From Moniliella sp. 'wahieum' (taxonomy: Eukaryota; Basidiomycota; Moniliellomycetes; Moniliellales; Moniliellaceae), in assembly GCA_003971905.1 (NCBI GenBank), contig RSEE01000034.1, positions 186,001 to 250,000 on the forward strand: a stretch of DNA of 64,000 nucleotides, written 5' to 3'. The notes beneath the pieces are model-generated. The model saw only the letters and a list, made by a program, of their open reading frames with translations, was not told where the DNA came from and did not search any database. Shown piece after piece: positions 36,194-48,415 of this stretch. A program made the translations under genes and the position numbers. Each line of letters opens with the position of its first letter. Within the stretch, counting starts at the first letter, position 1.

Positions 36194-39100
36194 TCAATGC
36201 ACCACCTGCGCCACCACCCCGAGCGCATTGGGAAGGAAAGTCTGGTGGTCCCCAGCGACCTCTTGGACTTGCAAGTCGGCCGAACGGAACACTTCTTTCC
36301 AGTCCGACACTTTGGACGTCATCAAGCTCGGCGTCAGCGAGTCGTCCGACGCATTGACAATCAGCACGCTTGCCGGCTCCGCCCACTCGAGCGAGAAGGT
36401 GTGGGTGGGCACAGCTTGGGCGGCTTTGATGAAGTGCTGCCGTGACGGCTCGTACTCGACCGACGCCAACAACTTGTCCAACGAGCCCGGGGGAAGCGGG
36501 GGCATTTTCTTGTTGCTCCGCATCGCTGGCGAGTCGAGCAAGATCAACCGTTCCACCCCTTTGCCCTTGTGCACCAACTGACGCGCCACCTCGACCGCAC
36601 ACATGGCCCCAAGACTGTAGCCTCCTAGGTTGTACAGGCCATCGGGCTGGATCTGCTCGATGATCTTGGTATACTCGTCGGCCAGCGCCCGGAACCCATT
36701 CGTGGCTGGCCACCGGTCCTCGTGGCCTAAGAAGGGGGAGTTGAGTGCAATCACCGGCCGGCCCCACGTTGGCCCCATCACAGCCCGCGAAAAGCACCCA
36801 CCCACTCCACCACCATCCGGAAGCAGGATCAACGGTCCGGGCGAACTGGCATCGGGCTTGTAGGGTGGACCAGCAATTTGGAGCCAGGCCTTGCTGCCCT
36901 TGAGCACGCCTTCGGTCGTCAACATGGTGTCCGCCCCACCGGACGAGAGGGCAGGGCGGGGGGGCGACAGGCTAGCCCGCTGCCGCGCCGCCGTCGACAG
37001 GGCTGCACCCGATTGGTCCAGCTCGTGAACCGAGCTTCGAGAGCGAGCGGCCGAGCGCGGCGGTACAGCTGGAACAAGGGCACTGGGGATGAGGTGCTTG
37101 GTGCGTGCCTTCATTTGGTCAAAGGCGGTGGAGAGCAAGCGCTGCAGAGCAGAACGACGGATTTGCTTGAAGCAGGCATCGAGCATACACCCCACCAAGT
37201 TGTTATCTTCGTCGACCCAATACACATCCCCTTGTGCCACGTTGCCTTGCACCTCCATCCGAGACCAAGTCTTAAGCGTGCCCGAGTTGGGGCCAAACTG
37301 GGTCAGGCGAGGAGTGACGAGCGTGCGGCCAATGCCGTCTGCAATGTACACCGTATCCGGCTCGGCAATCATCACGTTGCAAATGAAGCCGGTCAGGCCG
37401 CCAAGCGAGTCGAGAATGTCGGGAGAAGCGATAAACTTGCCGTTGGTGGCCTTTTCCGGCCACCGGACCTGAGCCACGGCAGCCTCGTGCTCATCCGAGA
37501 TCCACATGCGCTCCATGCCTTGGTACGCCTCGCCATACTTGACAATCGCCTCAAACCGACGGTAAATCATGCTCTTGCGCAGCACCGTCGATGCTTCCGA
37601 GGGCATGTTGGCGATCGACTTGGTGACCAAGTGGCGCAGCCGCGCCCATTCCCGTTCGATAGTGGGCATGTTGACGAGACGGACGGTGCAGGTACCGTGT
37701 TGGTGCGTCGTCTCGCCTTCACGGGTGTAAAATTGGACGGTGCACCCATCTGGGTCCATCGGACTGCCAATCACCTCGACCAATACGGCTTGCTGCGGCC
37801 AGTCCGTGTTGATAAAGACGGAGCTAAACATCGAAAGGTTCAGCACCTCAAACGCCTCCGTTGTCGAAAGAGCGCCCGCCTCATCGGACAATTTGCTGCA
37901 CAGGTACTCCGCCGCTTCCATGGCCAACTCGCCAAACAGATGGGCAGGAGCAATCGCCACACCCACAACTACGTGGCCCAGAATCATCTCCCGCATGGGC
38001 GACTTGTTCAGCAGCGATTCGAAGGTGGCTGTGCAAGGCTCGGCGAGTTGTAGCTTGGTGCAGGATCCCAGTAAACTGCACTTGGGTGCCGGCAGGGACA
38101 CCCGACTTCCCCCCACTGAGCTCGCGCGCGAACGGGTTGTACGCGCCATGCTCTTCTGCTTCTCGACATTCACGTCGCGCAGTCCACGGTCCTGTTTAGG
38201 AAGAGAAAGAAGTCAGTGTCTGCAGTCCTTTTGCAATCCAGGGGAAGAGAGAAAGAGAGGACGGCACATACCATGTACGGGATGACATACTCGTCATAAT
38301 CAAACGCATACGACGGCAACTCGGCTGCGATGGCAACTGTGTGTGCACGCGAGTAGCCTAGCGAATCATGGATCGCAGCCCAGTCCATTTGAATATTGGA
38401 CTGGACGAGCTTAAGGAGTGTCTCTTGAAGCATGTGCCAGGCGCCTGCGCCGCGCTTCAGTGTGGGGATCATTGCCGGCGGCTTGGACTCGGAGGCAAAG
38501 ATGCTGCGCCATGGGTACCACCGTGCTGTGAGGGCCCAGCTCAACGAAGCACCGGATCGGAGGCAGCTGGTTCCGCTCCAGAGTCAAGGTTAGGGCAGAG
38601 ATGGCGTCGGCAAACCGGACGGGATCGCGCAAGTGCTTGACCAAGTAATCAGCGTTAAACACCCCGCCCCGCTCCACCACACGCCCACAATTGGCAGCGA
38701 CCATTTTGACGGGGGCACGGAAGGTGGCCTGGGCGGCAATAGGAGCATAGTGTGGCATCAGGGGCTGGACCGTCCGGCTGTGGAACGCATAGGGAACAGT
38801 GAGGAGCATGTTTTTGATCTTGGGTTCGGCTTGGTCGGCGAGAACCTTGACACGCTGGCATTCGGGAAGGGGGCCAGCAAGGACAAGGTCGTCGATCGAA
38901 TTGTAGCAAGCAATCTCACAGTTGTTTGCGGTAGCTTGCTGCATCAAGCGACGAACCACCCCCTCAGGTGCCTTGATTGCCAACATAGAGGAGGTATTAG
39001 CCTCGCAATGCTCAATCATTAGCTCGGCGCGCTTGCCCACCAACATGAGCACATCTGTCAACGACAATACGCCGGCCACATGCAAAGCGGCATACTCGCC

Positions 39101-42100
39101 TAGACTGTGGCCCATGACCGCTTGTACCGGAACGTTCCACAGCCGCAATAGGCTCGCCAGACTAATCTCGACAGCCACCAGGCCCAACTGAGAGTGGACC
39201 GGAGAGGGTTCCAAGCCCCCCGGCCCTTGGGCGGGATAGATGGCACTGATAAAGTCACCAAACCCAAGTGCCTTGGCCACATCGTTGCATTTGTCCATCG
39301 AGGCGCGGAAAGGAGGACTGCGGGCATAAAGCTCATGACCCATGTGGGAGTACTGCGATCCCTGGCCAGTGAAGGCGTAGGCAATCCCATGACCCTCGGC
39401 CGGCGGACGCGGGGCTTCCATGGGTTCTTGCTTTTCCAACAAGGTGCGCACCTCGTGGATCGTGTGGACCAATCCAACGACACGGTACGTGTGGTGTTTC
39501 CGCGTAGCCAGTGCCGCGCACAGGTGAGCGACGTCTGTGTGGGGATGCGAATCAAGCCAGGTAAGAAGACGCTTGCAATTCTCATTGACCGAGTAGAGGG
39601 TCGCGCCTGAGATAATGAGCAGTGCTGGTACCCGTTCGGTCAAGTGCGGGCTATCCTCCACCACCGGCCCAGGACGGACGATCAAGGAAGAGTTTCCGGC
39701 CGCGGCGGAAAAGTTGGCCACCCCATAGACACGGTCATCGTGGTGCTCAGAATGGGGCGGTAGTGGAGTGTTTTCCATAGGGATCTTGAGGCCATCCATG
39801 GGGGGCAGCCGAGTGTTGAGCTGCGTCCGAATGCCAATGTGACGTGGGACAATCTGATGCTTGGAGACCAGAAGGGTCTTGAGCAATGCAGAAGCCCCTG
39901 CCGTAGACTCAGAATGACCAATGTTGGCCTTGACGCTTCCAATCACTAACGGCCGGCCTGCCTCCCGGATTTTGGCATACGTCTCCACCACACCAGTCAC
40001 CTCTTCAAAGTCCCCTGCTGCGGTGCCGGTTCCGTGCATCTCGTTGTAAGCAATCTCGTTGGGGGTAGGGATCTTAGACGCGACCATGGCGCTGCGGTAG
40101 AGACGGCGTTGTGTGGGATTGTGCGGGTGAGTAATGGAATAGGTTTGTCCCGAGTGGTTGGTCACCGCCGAGTTGATTACCCCGAGGATATTGTCACCGT
40201 CGTTGACAGCGTCCGAGAAGCGTTTCAACACACAACAAACGCTAGCGCGTCAGCCCGTGAATAGCCATCGCCCTTGTCGTCCAGCGTCTTGCATTGTCCC
40301 GTGTCGGATAGGAAAAATCCACGGTCCAAGCCAATGAAGATTTGCGGCTGAGTAAGGACGTTGATCCCGCCAGTCAGGACGCGTCGGCTTTGCCTTGGAG
40401 CAGAAACGAACAGGCGCTTTCAATGGCAACAAGCGCACCGGAGCATGCCGTGTCACACGTGACGGATGGCCCACCCCAACCGAAGAAGCGATTGATTCGG
40501 CCGGGGATGTTGGCGCGCAGCAGGGCCGGGGCAAAGGGGGCAGAGATGGTGTAGGAGCGATTCTGTTGGTAATCGTCACTGCAGATACCAAAGATGGACC
40601 CAAAGCGGGACGGGTCATTGGAAGTACCTTTACGCGGAGCGTACCCTGCCGAGTCAAGCGCTTCGACTGCGACCGAGAGCGCAAGGCGTTGCTGTGGGTC
40701 CAGTTTGCGTGCCATTGTTTCGTCCATGCCGAAATAGGTTGGGTCCCAAATCCACGGGCGATCAATAAAGTTGCCCTGCATTGCCCGCATGGTGTTCTTG
40801 TCGCGGTACGAAGGGGTGCGGTAATCATCAACGTTAAAGAGGCGCTCGGGAATACGCTGGCACATGTCTTTGCCGTCCAGAAGGTTTTGCCAAAACGCAT
40901 CGACGGTCTCGGCTCCGGGAAGACGACAGGCCATGCCCACCACGGCAATCGACTCGGCCACGGTACCCCGCACGGCAGAGAGATTGACGGGCCAGTGCTT
41001 GTCAATCGGTTTAAAGTTGCCCTTGGCTGTGTCTGTCAGCACATCAATCGGCTCCGACAGGGTGACTTGAGCTTGAACGGCGTGGTAAGCCAAGTCCATT
41101 TGGACACTCTGGAGCAAAATTGAATTGGCTCCGATAGAGAAGAGCGCCACCTCATGCGCTTGGTCCGACGCGGTAGCCTGGGCTACGATTTGAGAAAAAT
41201 CAAGAGTGGTGGGTAGGGTCCGTCCACTGATTAGGTCACGGAGGACAAAGGTGCGCTTGGGCATGCTGCCATGGAGAAAGGCGAGATCAAGACCTTCAAT
41301 GAGGGGCATCAGGTGCTGCTCCACCACATCGAGAGCTGTTTCGACAGGCAGATAGCCAATCCCTTCAGCCGGGCTCGAGGCGAATCCATTGACCAACAGC
41401 TCGAGATCGAGGGCACCAAGGCTCATACGGGTGCCAGTGACCAAGGTAAAGTTGCCTGCTTTGATCGAGAGCATCTAAACAGAGAGGCCGAGACGGGGTT
41501 AGCACCAAAGATAAAAACGAATAGGGATGTGAAAAGAAAAGAAAAAACATACCTCTTTGGCGCCAGTCGGACCGACAAGGTGGGCTGCCGTCTTGGGAAC
41601 AATGAGGCGGTGGCTAAGGTTTTCAGCACCCATCATGGTAGCTTGGGTGTCGGTGGTATAGGCCAACGACCAAGCCAGAGCGACGGCTTGAGCACCATAG
41701 TGGGCCACATCGGTCATTCCAGTCGAGGCAGTGAGCACGCTCTCGGCTAGTCCGTAGGTGGTGAGATCGAGGAAGCCCTGGGTGCCGTACTTGAGGAGGC
41801 GGGCCAGTAGGTGGGGCTCGACGCCAGCTGTCACAGTGTTGGGGTTGAGGCCGGTGCTAGCGGCGATGATGGTAGCAAAGATAGCAATGAGTTCAAGCGC
41901 CGGGGTGTAAAGCGGGTCTGCGCTGAGGGTTGCCAGGGTGTTGGGAGCGGCAAGCTCGGCGAGGCTGAGGCAGGCCGCCTGGGGCTCCTCGCCGTTGGTC
42001 ACCAACATCTTGGCAACTTGGACATTGAGTGCGGAAAGAGAGGATTGAAGAAAGGCGGTGAGAAGCGGGAGGGAGGAGGAGAGACGGAGGAGAGTGGTGA

Positions 42101-42215
42101 GCTGGTGGGTGAGGGTCAGCTGCTGGGGATCGCCGAGGACAGTGACGAGCGGGGCGCGGTGGAGAAAGTGGAGCGGGTGCTCCCTGTCGGCGTCCGAGTC
42201 AGCGTGGTGGGCCAT
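36194..42215 (-). CDS. Non-reducing polyketide synthase lacking an ACP domain
   Basis: Iterative type I PKS of the fungal non-reducing class. Order: SAT-like (42215 to about 41050), KS (about 40970-39750), acyltransferase (about 39400-38500), product template (about 38080-37150), thioesterase (about 36880-36200). KS has Cys in [13 protein letters not shown] plus [11 protein letters not shown] and [11 protein letters not shown] has [14 protein letters not shown] has [13 protein letters not shown] and the aspartate in ILDSLGG. TE has GGYSLGAM and GDHQTF. The SAT region lacks the GxCxG and YHAPH motifs. The linker between PT and TE (about 36900-37110) is Ser/Arg-rich with no carrier motif, so no ACP is visible. 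Introns 41475-41552 (78 nt) and 38192-38271 (80 nt). Breaks at about 40380, 40247 and 38517. No tailoring genes flank it. Confidence 0.88.
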
Positions 42216-42309
42216 GGTTGGGAGAGGGGGGTCGTGGGGTGTGGGGGGTGTGACGGGGTACGGAGGGGCGGGGGGTGCGGAGGCGGAGGACAGGCAGGGG
42301 TGCAGGCTG

Positions 42310-42317
42310 TTATATAG
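42310..42317 (-). promoter_or_regulatory. TATA box of the polyketide synthase
   Basis: CTATATAA on the minus strand, about 95 nt before ATG 42215. Confidence 0.5.
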
Positions 42318-42773
42318 AACACTGGGGCGGGCAGGCGGTGACGGTGCGTGCTGCAAGGGGGGCGGGCAAGGGGGGCGCTGGCAGCAGGCCAGTGTGGGCC
42401 GGCCTTCTCGGGCCGCCCAAGGCGCAGCACGCGGGCATCTCGTCGATGCTCCGCCGGGACCCCGTTGGGGCGAGGCGGATGCGGATAGGCGAGGTGTGCA
42501 GGGGGCAGGTTGCGGCGGTAGGGGGGCACGCTATGAACAAGCGAGGTGTACTTTACCTCAATCGGCTACTGCGGCAGGCGCTGCGGGCGCTGCTGCAGCA
42601 TTACGTACGCCGGACGTATCCATTCCGTATTCGCTTTTCTGGTCACCTGACCGGCCACAGATCTTCCCTCGTTGCTCTCCGTCTGGTGTGGTGTGGTGAG
42701 TGTACTAAGTGTGCTGAGTACTATAAGCGAAGGTGTCAGTCTAAGATGAGCTTGTCGAGGCCTACAATTGCAT
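42318..42773. other. Intergenic region between PHD gene and PKS
   Basis: GC-rich upstream region of the PKS. A GTGTACTAAGTGTGCTGAGTACT word cluster lies at 42699-42721. No gene seen. Confidence 0.4.
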
Positions 42774-45495
42774 TCACGCTCTGCGTCCCTCTGCCCCCGT
42801 GTCTGGCTCTGAGCCTGGCCCTGGCTCGGACGCAGCCTGTGTCATGGGCGCGAGCCAGGGCGGGCGCTGGGACAACCGAGTCTTGGCGATCGCCGAGGGG
42901 GACGCCAGAGCAACCCTCTTGTTCGTTCCCCTACCGCAGTAAGACGAACGTACCAACGTCCGACCTGTCTCTTGTCCCGGCGCAGAGGCTGGCGTTGCTG
43001 GTGTGCCTGGCGTGCCTGGTGTGCCAGGGGTCAACTGGACCCCCGACCCCGTCGTTCCAGCTGTTGAAGTAGCAGAACGGCCGGCAGCAAGACGGGCAGC
43101 GAGCGAGCCTGGTGCGGGACGGTGGGTCCAAGGTCGGTCGGCGAGGCGGGTGGAAAGTAAGGTCCGCTGAGGCGTAACGTCCTTCCTAGTCGAGTTAGGT
43201 CGCGCGGGCGGGACGGGGTACGACAAAAGGCGACGCCCCGGGCGGTGGGGTGGCTGACCAAGGTGCGTTGGGACTCCTCCGATCCGAGCGTCGACAAAGG
43301 CGGCGAAGGCGTTCGAGTTCGCCGGGCAGGGGTCAACATGGGGGTGGCTGTTGCTGGTTGTTCCGCTCGGCGTCCAAATGGGAAGCCGAGGAGGAACGTT
43401 TTCGTTTCCCTGGAATCGAATCGGGGGCCTTGGCCTTCGTCGCGAATGGAGAGCTAGGCGGCAAAGGCGGTGTTCGCGTACGGGCTGGGGAACGGGGCCA
43501 GTCCGATTGAAGCATGGCCAACGCCCTTGCTGCACTTTGCGTCCTCCCCTGAAGCAAGAGAGGAGGCGCAGTGAACCGTGATCTGTCCTCGGCTCCTGGG
43601 ACCGGGGCGCAACTGCGGGCTGGGTCTAAGCGGGCCAATGGCGCGTCCCCTCTCGGAATACATGTTGGGATCGTCGGGCGGTAGGCGAGGCAGGCGCGAA
43701 CGTGGCGTGTGACGGTAGGCAACAGGTGAGGCGGGCGTACGACTGGCAGAGCAGCGGGATCAACAGGCCTTGATGACCATTGGCCTGCCCTGCCGTGGAG
43801 TGGAACGAAGATCGGATTCGCCCATGAGCCCTCTCGTGCGACGCAAGTAGGATGGTGTGCGAGGCGTGTAGCCTTGCCACGACGAAAGCGCGCGCCGCAT
43901 AAGAGAGGGGGTAAGCGTGTCTGGGTTGCGGGCTGATGGGAATGCAGTTCCAGTCCTGGGTCACGAGAGACGTGGGTGGGGAGGGAAGAGCACAGCTCCG
44001 ACATGTATACGCTTCTGGTGATCCGACCGCGCCGACGCACGTTTGGTGGAACGTGCGCTGGCAGTGCTCGCATTGCACAGTGGGTCGAGCCGCGTTGGGC
44101 AACCGCAAAAGCACGTTTCCGCCATGGGCGTCTCTCTTCCCCTGATTGAGAAAAGGACAAGTCCGAGTCCGAGTCGGAGAAGGACATTGAAGGGGAATCC
44201 GTATCGGAGGAAAAAGGGGGAGGCGTGGCAGGACGAGCCCTAGACAGCAATGCGCTGTTCTTGAGGGAACAGGGGTGCGCGGGGGATGGCGCACAGCCTT
44301 GGCTGGTGGTGGGAGAGAGGGCGGCAAGGGGTCCGGTTGCTTGCGCTGCTTCTTGTGAGTCTTATTCCAAGCGCAGCAAGACAGAACATGAGCCACCATG
44401 GGGGGGTGTGGGAGTGCGTCTGGATTGGACTGCTGCAGACTGCCGGTGTGAGCGTGGGACCTGGAAGAAGAGGAAGGGAGCTCGCGCTCGTGAAGGATGC
44501 GCAGGGGCACCTCGTCATCATCGTCCGAGCCAGGCTCCGGGGTCTGGACTTTGGCTTCGGTCTTTCCCAGCCGAGGCGAGGCAGCACCAGATGACGTATC
44601 ATCGTCACTTGCTTCTAGCCATGAGGACAGGTCGGCCAGGCGAACTGCGTACTGGGCCTTGCTGCGTTCCGATACTGGTTCCGTGTCGGGAGGCCAGAGG
44701 AGCTCAGGGAAGGTGGAAGGAATGGTGTGTAGGCGCGCGACCGAAGGCGGATGAAGGCAGGAAGTACGGGACAAGCAAGGCGGAGTAGCCCCAAGGGTCA
44801 AGGTAAGAGGGTACTCGAGCTCGGGCTCAGTTGCTGGGGTCGAGGCTGAGGTGAGATGGGACGAAGGAGCTATGCTTATAGCCTCGTCCGACTCGACAGC
44901 AGCAGCAGCGGCAGCAGCAGGCGGGACAGGAACTAGGGAGGGTGGCACAAGGATGCGGCCAACATCGGGCACATCTGTGGGGACGAGAGAACCGATACGG
45001 TCGGGAGAGGGCGAGTGAGGTGGAAAGAGGGATGGAATGCGGTCGAGAAGAGCACGCTTGCGACGCGAGCTGCTTTCGGTGGAGTGGTCGGCTGGGCGCG
45101 TGGACACGGGAGAGGTGTCTTCCGGGGCCACTGCAACAGAAGATGGACCACCAGTTGGGCGCGGCGGGCGGTCCAAACTGGGCCAAGAGGCGGGGTAGGG
45201 ACAGCGCGGCCTGCCTGGGCGGCCAAGGCTGCACGGGTGGGGCGGGAGCGGGAGGGGGTGGCGTGGGGGTTGGGAGGAGACTGGGCTCAGACGTGGGCTG
45301 GGCCTCTGGCTGGCTGGGCGCAGGAGCAGGCGGAGGCTGGGCCTCAAGCGGCTGCTTGTATGCGGGGCCGAGGTCGAGCGCGAGACGGCGGCCATGGTGG
45401 GGGGTGGGCGGGGAAGCACGCGCGGGGGGGGCGCGACGGGGTGGTCCGTAGAGGGCAGCCTGGGAGAAGGCCGGGTGGAGCTGGGGCCCACGCAT
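42774..45495 (-). CDS. PHD-finger protein with long disordered arms
   Basis: Probable chromatin reader. A single PHD finger lies at about 44130-43990: CFCGCPTRLDP, VQCEHCQRTFHQTC and YTCRSC supply the C-x-C, C-x2-C, H-x2-C and C-x2-C ligands. The two halves are in different frames and join if CCC at about 44080 is CCCC. The N-terminal arm (MRGPQLHPAFSQAALYG start, ATG 45495) and the C-terminal arm are Pro/Ser/Arg-rich with acidic patches and TPGTPGTPATPA. The arrangement recalls fungal Cti6-like Rpd3-complex subunits, but the arms are not conserved enough to name it. At least three other breaks (near 45200, 44230, 43400) make the arms approximate. Confidence 0.6.
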
Positions 45496-45682
45496 GGCGC
45501 AGGCGACCGGGAGGCAGGGCAGGCGGCAAGGCAGGCGGCGAGGTGGTGGTGGCAGGCGCAGCACACGAGGGCGGGGGGCGCACGCGGCGGGCTGGCTGGT
45601 CCGCAGGGCGTACAGAGCGACGCAGCAGCTCCATCCTGGCCAACCAGCCGTAGTGCGTCGCACTTGATCCTCAGTGGTCGCG

Positions 45683-45704
45683 CTCACGCGTCACGCGTCA
45701 CGGT
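45683..45704. repeat. Short CACGCGT iteration
   Basis: GCTCACGCGTCACGCGTCACGG, three overlapping copies of a heptamer with an ACGCGT palindrome. Confidence 0.6.
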
Positions 45705-46013
45705 GCTGCTGGAGGCGCCCACGCAGCGCCACGCCCGCCTCGGCTCGGCCTCCCCCCCAATCGGGCAGGCGCGCAGGCCGCCCCCGCCGCACCACAGCCG
45801 CCGTGCCCCAGCCCCCCGTTCGCTGCATCGCCCTTCACGACGCGTGTCACACTGGCCCCCTGCTGCTGCCCCCCCAGCAAATTCTACGGCGTGCGGCCCT
45901 GTGCCGCGCCCTTTTTCCTTCCGCTCCGCGTCGCGTTCCTCCTGAGGTCTGAACGAGCCACATGCCACTTCCAGTTCCGCTCTGCAGCTCCCGCCTGGCG
46001 TCACTCGTCACGT

Positions 46014-46082
46014 GCCCCTCGCCCTCACTAGTCACTTCCGCGCCGTCACGCGTCACGCGTCACGCGTCAGGCCTCAGGTGAG
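46014..46082. repeat. CACTAGT/CACGCGT island
   Basis: TCACTAGTCACTTCC followed by four tandem GTCACGC units and AGGCCTCAGG. Two word types found separately elsewhere are side by side here. Confidence 0.65.
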
Positions 46083-46438
46083 GACCCAGAAGCATAACCG
46101 CATCGCCCCGCCGCAGCTTTTCTCTTCTCAAATCCCAAACGGAATCCCATGCGGCACAGGCACAGGTACAAGCAGCAGTTCCATTCGGTCAAGCAAGTGT
46201 GGGGTGGCAAGTACATTCTCGAGGCACCCCAACCAGGGGCGGGCTATGCCCACCTCGGTACCCAAGAAACGGCAGCAGGGGGTGTCCGGAAGGGAGGAGA
46301 GTGGTCCTATAGGTGGCATGGGAAGAGGTACAGCAAACGGGGAATCGGCGCGCATAGGGTAGCAAGCAGAAAAGGGGGAGGAGAGGGAGAGCAACGCATG
46401 GGATCAAGCTAGATCAAGGGAGGAATGCCCGTGGGCAC

Positions 46439-47632
46439 TCAGGCACGCAATCCCCCAATTTCGGCGCTGTGGGCCTTACCCTCGTAGATCAGTTCGGCCA
46501 TGACCTTGCCTGTGCCGGGTCCGAGAGTAATGCCCCAGCAAGTATGGCCGGCAGCAATGTAGAGTCCAGTCTCAGGGAGGCCATCGATCAATGGGCCGCG
46601 GAAGGCGCCAGCGGGGAGGTAGCAAGCGTGCTGGGCCTCGAGCAGCGCGCCATCGCCCAAGCAGGTAGGAGCAATGATGCGAATTTGTTCCATGAGCTTT
46701 TTGGTCTGTCGCGGTTCGTACCCAATATCATCTGCCAACGCTGGCAACGGCTCATTGTCCGAGCCACCGCAGATGTACACCGTCCCGTCCCCACGCGCAT
46801 AGATCTCCGGCCCACGCGCCACGATGCCCGTGTCACCAAAGCGCATGTCGGTGAAGAGACAGTGGGCGGTCGTGGGTCTGGTACCGCGCAGGATGATCGA
46901 GTGGGCACGGGAACCGCCAACGGTACGGCCCTTGCGAGCGACCTTGCTGTGGTAAAGCAGGCTAGTCGGCTTGACCAGGCTCTTGAACAGTTCGCCGGTC
47001 CACGGACCTGCCGCCACCACCACCCGGTCGCACGCCAGCACCTCAGTACGAGCACCATCCACGCTCTCCATCACCAAGCCCTTGATCGTATCCTCCTCCG
47101 ACAGGAGAATCTCTGTGGCCTTGGTACCAACACGGCACTCGACGCCTTCCTCCTTGCACGCCTCTTCCACCAAGTATTCCACAAGGAACTTGGGCGTCAC
47201 CTGGGCCGTCGAACCTTTGCCGCCCATGTGCTTGGTGGAGGTGACGATCTTGGGGTCAATCCAGTGGAGCTCCTTGGGGCACTTGGACCGATGCTTGGCG
47301 GTATCAATGTTGACCTGCAACGTCTCTACCTCGCGGTACCCCCAGCGCTCCACACCATTGCCCTCCTCGGCAAGATCCTTGTGCAGCTGGTAACTCAAGC
47401 GTGCCAAGGAGGACGTGGAGAAGCCGTGCCAATCACGGGCCAAGAAGCCCCCCGACCGCCCGCTGGCCGAGGCCGCCAGCTCGTAGCTCGCTTCGAGCAG
47501 GGTCACTTTGCTCCCGGCCGGACGATAGGGGTGTGGCCATGTAGTACAAGATGGAGGCGCCAATGATGCCGCCCCCGATGATCACGACGTGCTGGGGGGC
47601 GTGTGGGTGTGGGTGTGCTGGAAGGACGACAT
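46439..47632 (-). CDS. TDA3: FAD-dependent oxidoreductase (DAO fold, TDA3-like)
   Basis: Glycine/D-amino-acid-oxidase fold flavoprotein. The N-terminal Rossmann motif HVVIIGGGIIGASILYY appears once one C is added to a C run near 47595. KVTLLEAS, ASGRSGGFLARDW, RVVVAAGPWTGELF and the C-terminal GLYIAAGHTCWGITLGPGTG follow in order. The pattern, with CGGSDNEPLP and the His in GHTCWG, fits yeast Tda3 and relatives rather than true sarcosine or D-amino-acid oxidases. Length about 397 aa is usual. A second break near 47545 is either one extra base or a lost CA. No introns seen. Substrate unknown. Confidence 0.75.
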
Positions 47633-48415
47633 GGCGGGCAGCAGGAACGAGGATCGATGGTGGAGGTCTGACTGGTGGCGCCTAGCGGCGGGGAGCGGGA
47701 AGAAGAAAGCTGCTGTCGGTACCACATTCGCCGGGTGTCATGCATGGGATGCATGACATCTTCCTACCGACTCCGATTGCGCTGTTGGCGCCACGCTGCG
47801 GGTCGGCGGCACACTGGCCCTGCGCGAGGCAGATCCAGAGCTGCTGTTCCCCAGGGCCCGCTGACGGCATCCGCGCTAGCCGCCCCGCGGCAGTCTCCGC
47901 AAGCCACACCGCCAGAAGGCTTTAGGCAGGCTGGATGCGTGACGCGTGATGCATCCTGGACGAACGGATGAGCCTGTTGGCCACAACGAAGTTCGGTGTT
48001 GGCGCGCTCACCGGCTCACCGGGTTCACCACCAGCTGGAGGGCCTTGTTGTTGCGGCTTGGGGACTGGGCAGGGCTGGACAGGGCTGGGCCCTGCTGGGT
48101 CAGGCTGGACTTGGAGCTCTTGAAGCTCGAAGGCTCACGCGCGCTCACGCGCTCACCCTCACTGCTTCACTGGTTCTCGCAAGTGCCAGTAAGCCCCACT
48201 AGCCACTAGCCTCACTAGCTCACTACGCCTCACGTGTACTCCATACCTACGGTGCTATACGACAATACCCACCATCTCCATTTAGTATACAGTACACTGA
48301 CTGCAGATGGTCTGAATGCTCAATGGATGTCAATGCAGGTCATGCAGGCCATGTAGCCTGACACGGAAGGGCTTCCCAACGTCAGAAGCAGGATAGTTGG
48401 GGGTTCGTGTTTTCG
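47633..48415. repeat. Intergenic spacer with CACTAG and GTGACGCGTGATGCAT words
   Basis: No gene. GCGTGACGCGTGATGCATCC at 47936-47955, GCTCACCGGCTCACCGGGTTCACC near 48005-48030, and CACTAGCCACTAGCCTCACTAG at about 48197-48220. Promoter side of the FAD oxidoreductase. Confidence 0.5.

Larger units (their letters stand above)
45496..46438. other. Intergenic region with CACGCGT iterations
   Basis: Upstream of the PHD gene and downstream of the FAD oxidoreductase. Short frames only. Confidence 0.45.

Noticed and set aside
36878-38053. 391-codon plus-strand frame opposite the PKS PT and TE domains
   Set aside because: It mirrors the synthase in the antisense frame; composition is that of a shadow and the minus strand encodes clear PT and TE motifs.
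41060-41160. GANSILLQ in the PKS N-terminal part as a possible carrier serine
   Set aside because: It aligns with the end of SAT domains, where a Gly/Ser-Leu pattern precedes the KS linker. It lacks the four-helix context and the DSL motif of an ACP.
46469-47566. 365-codon plus-strand frame opposite the FAD oxidoreductase
   Set aside because: Exact antisense shadow of a conserved flavoprotein; no family motif of its own.
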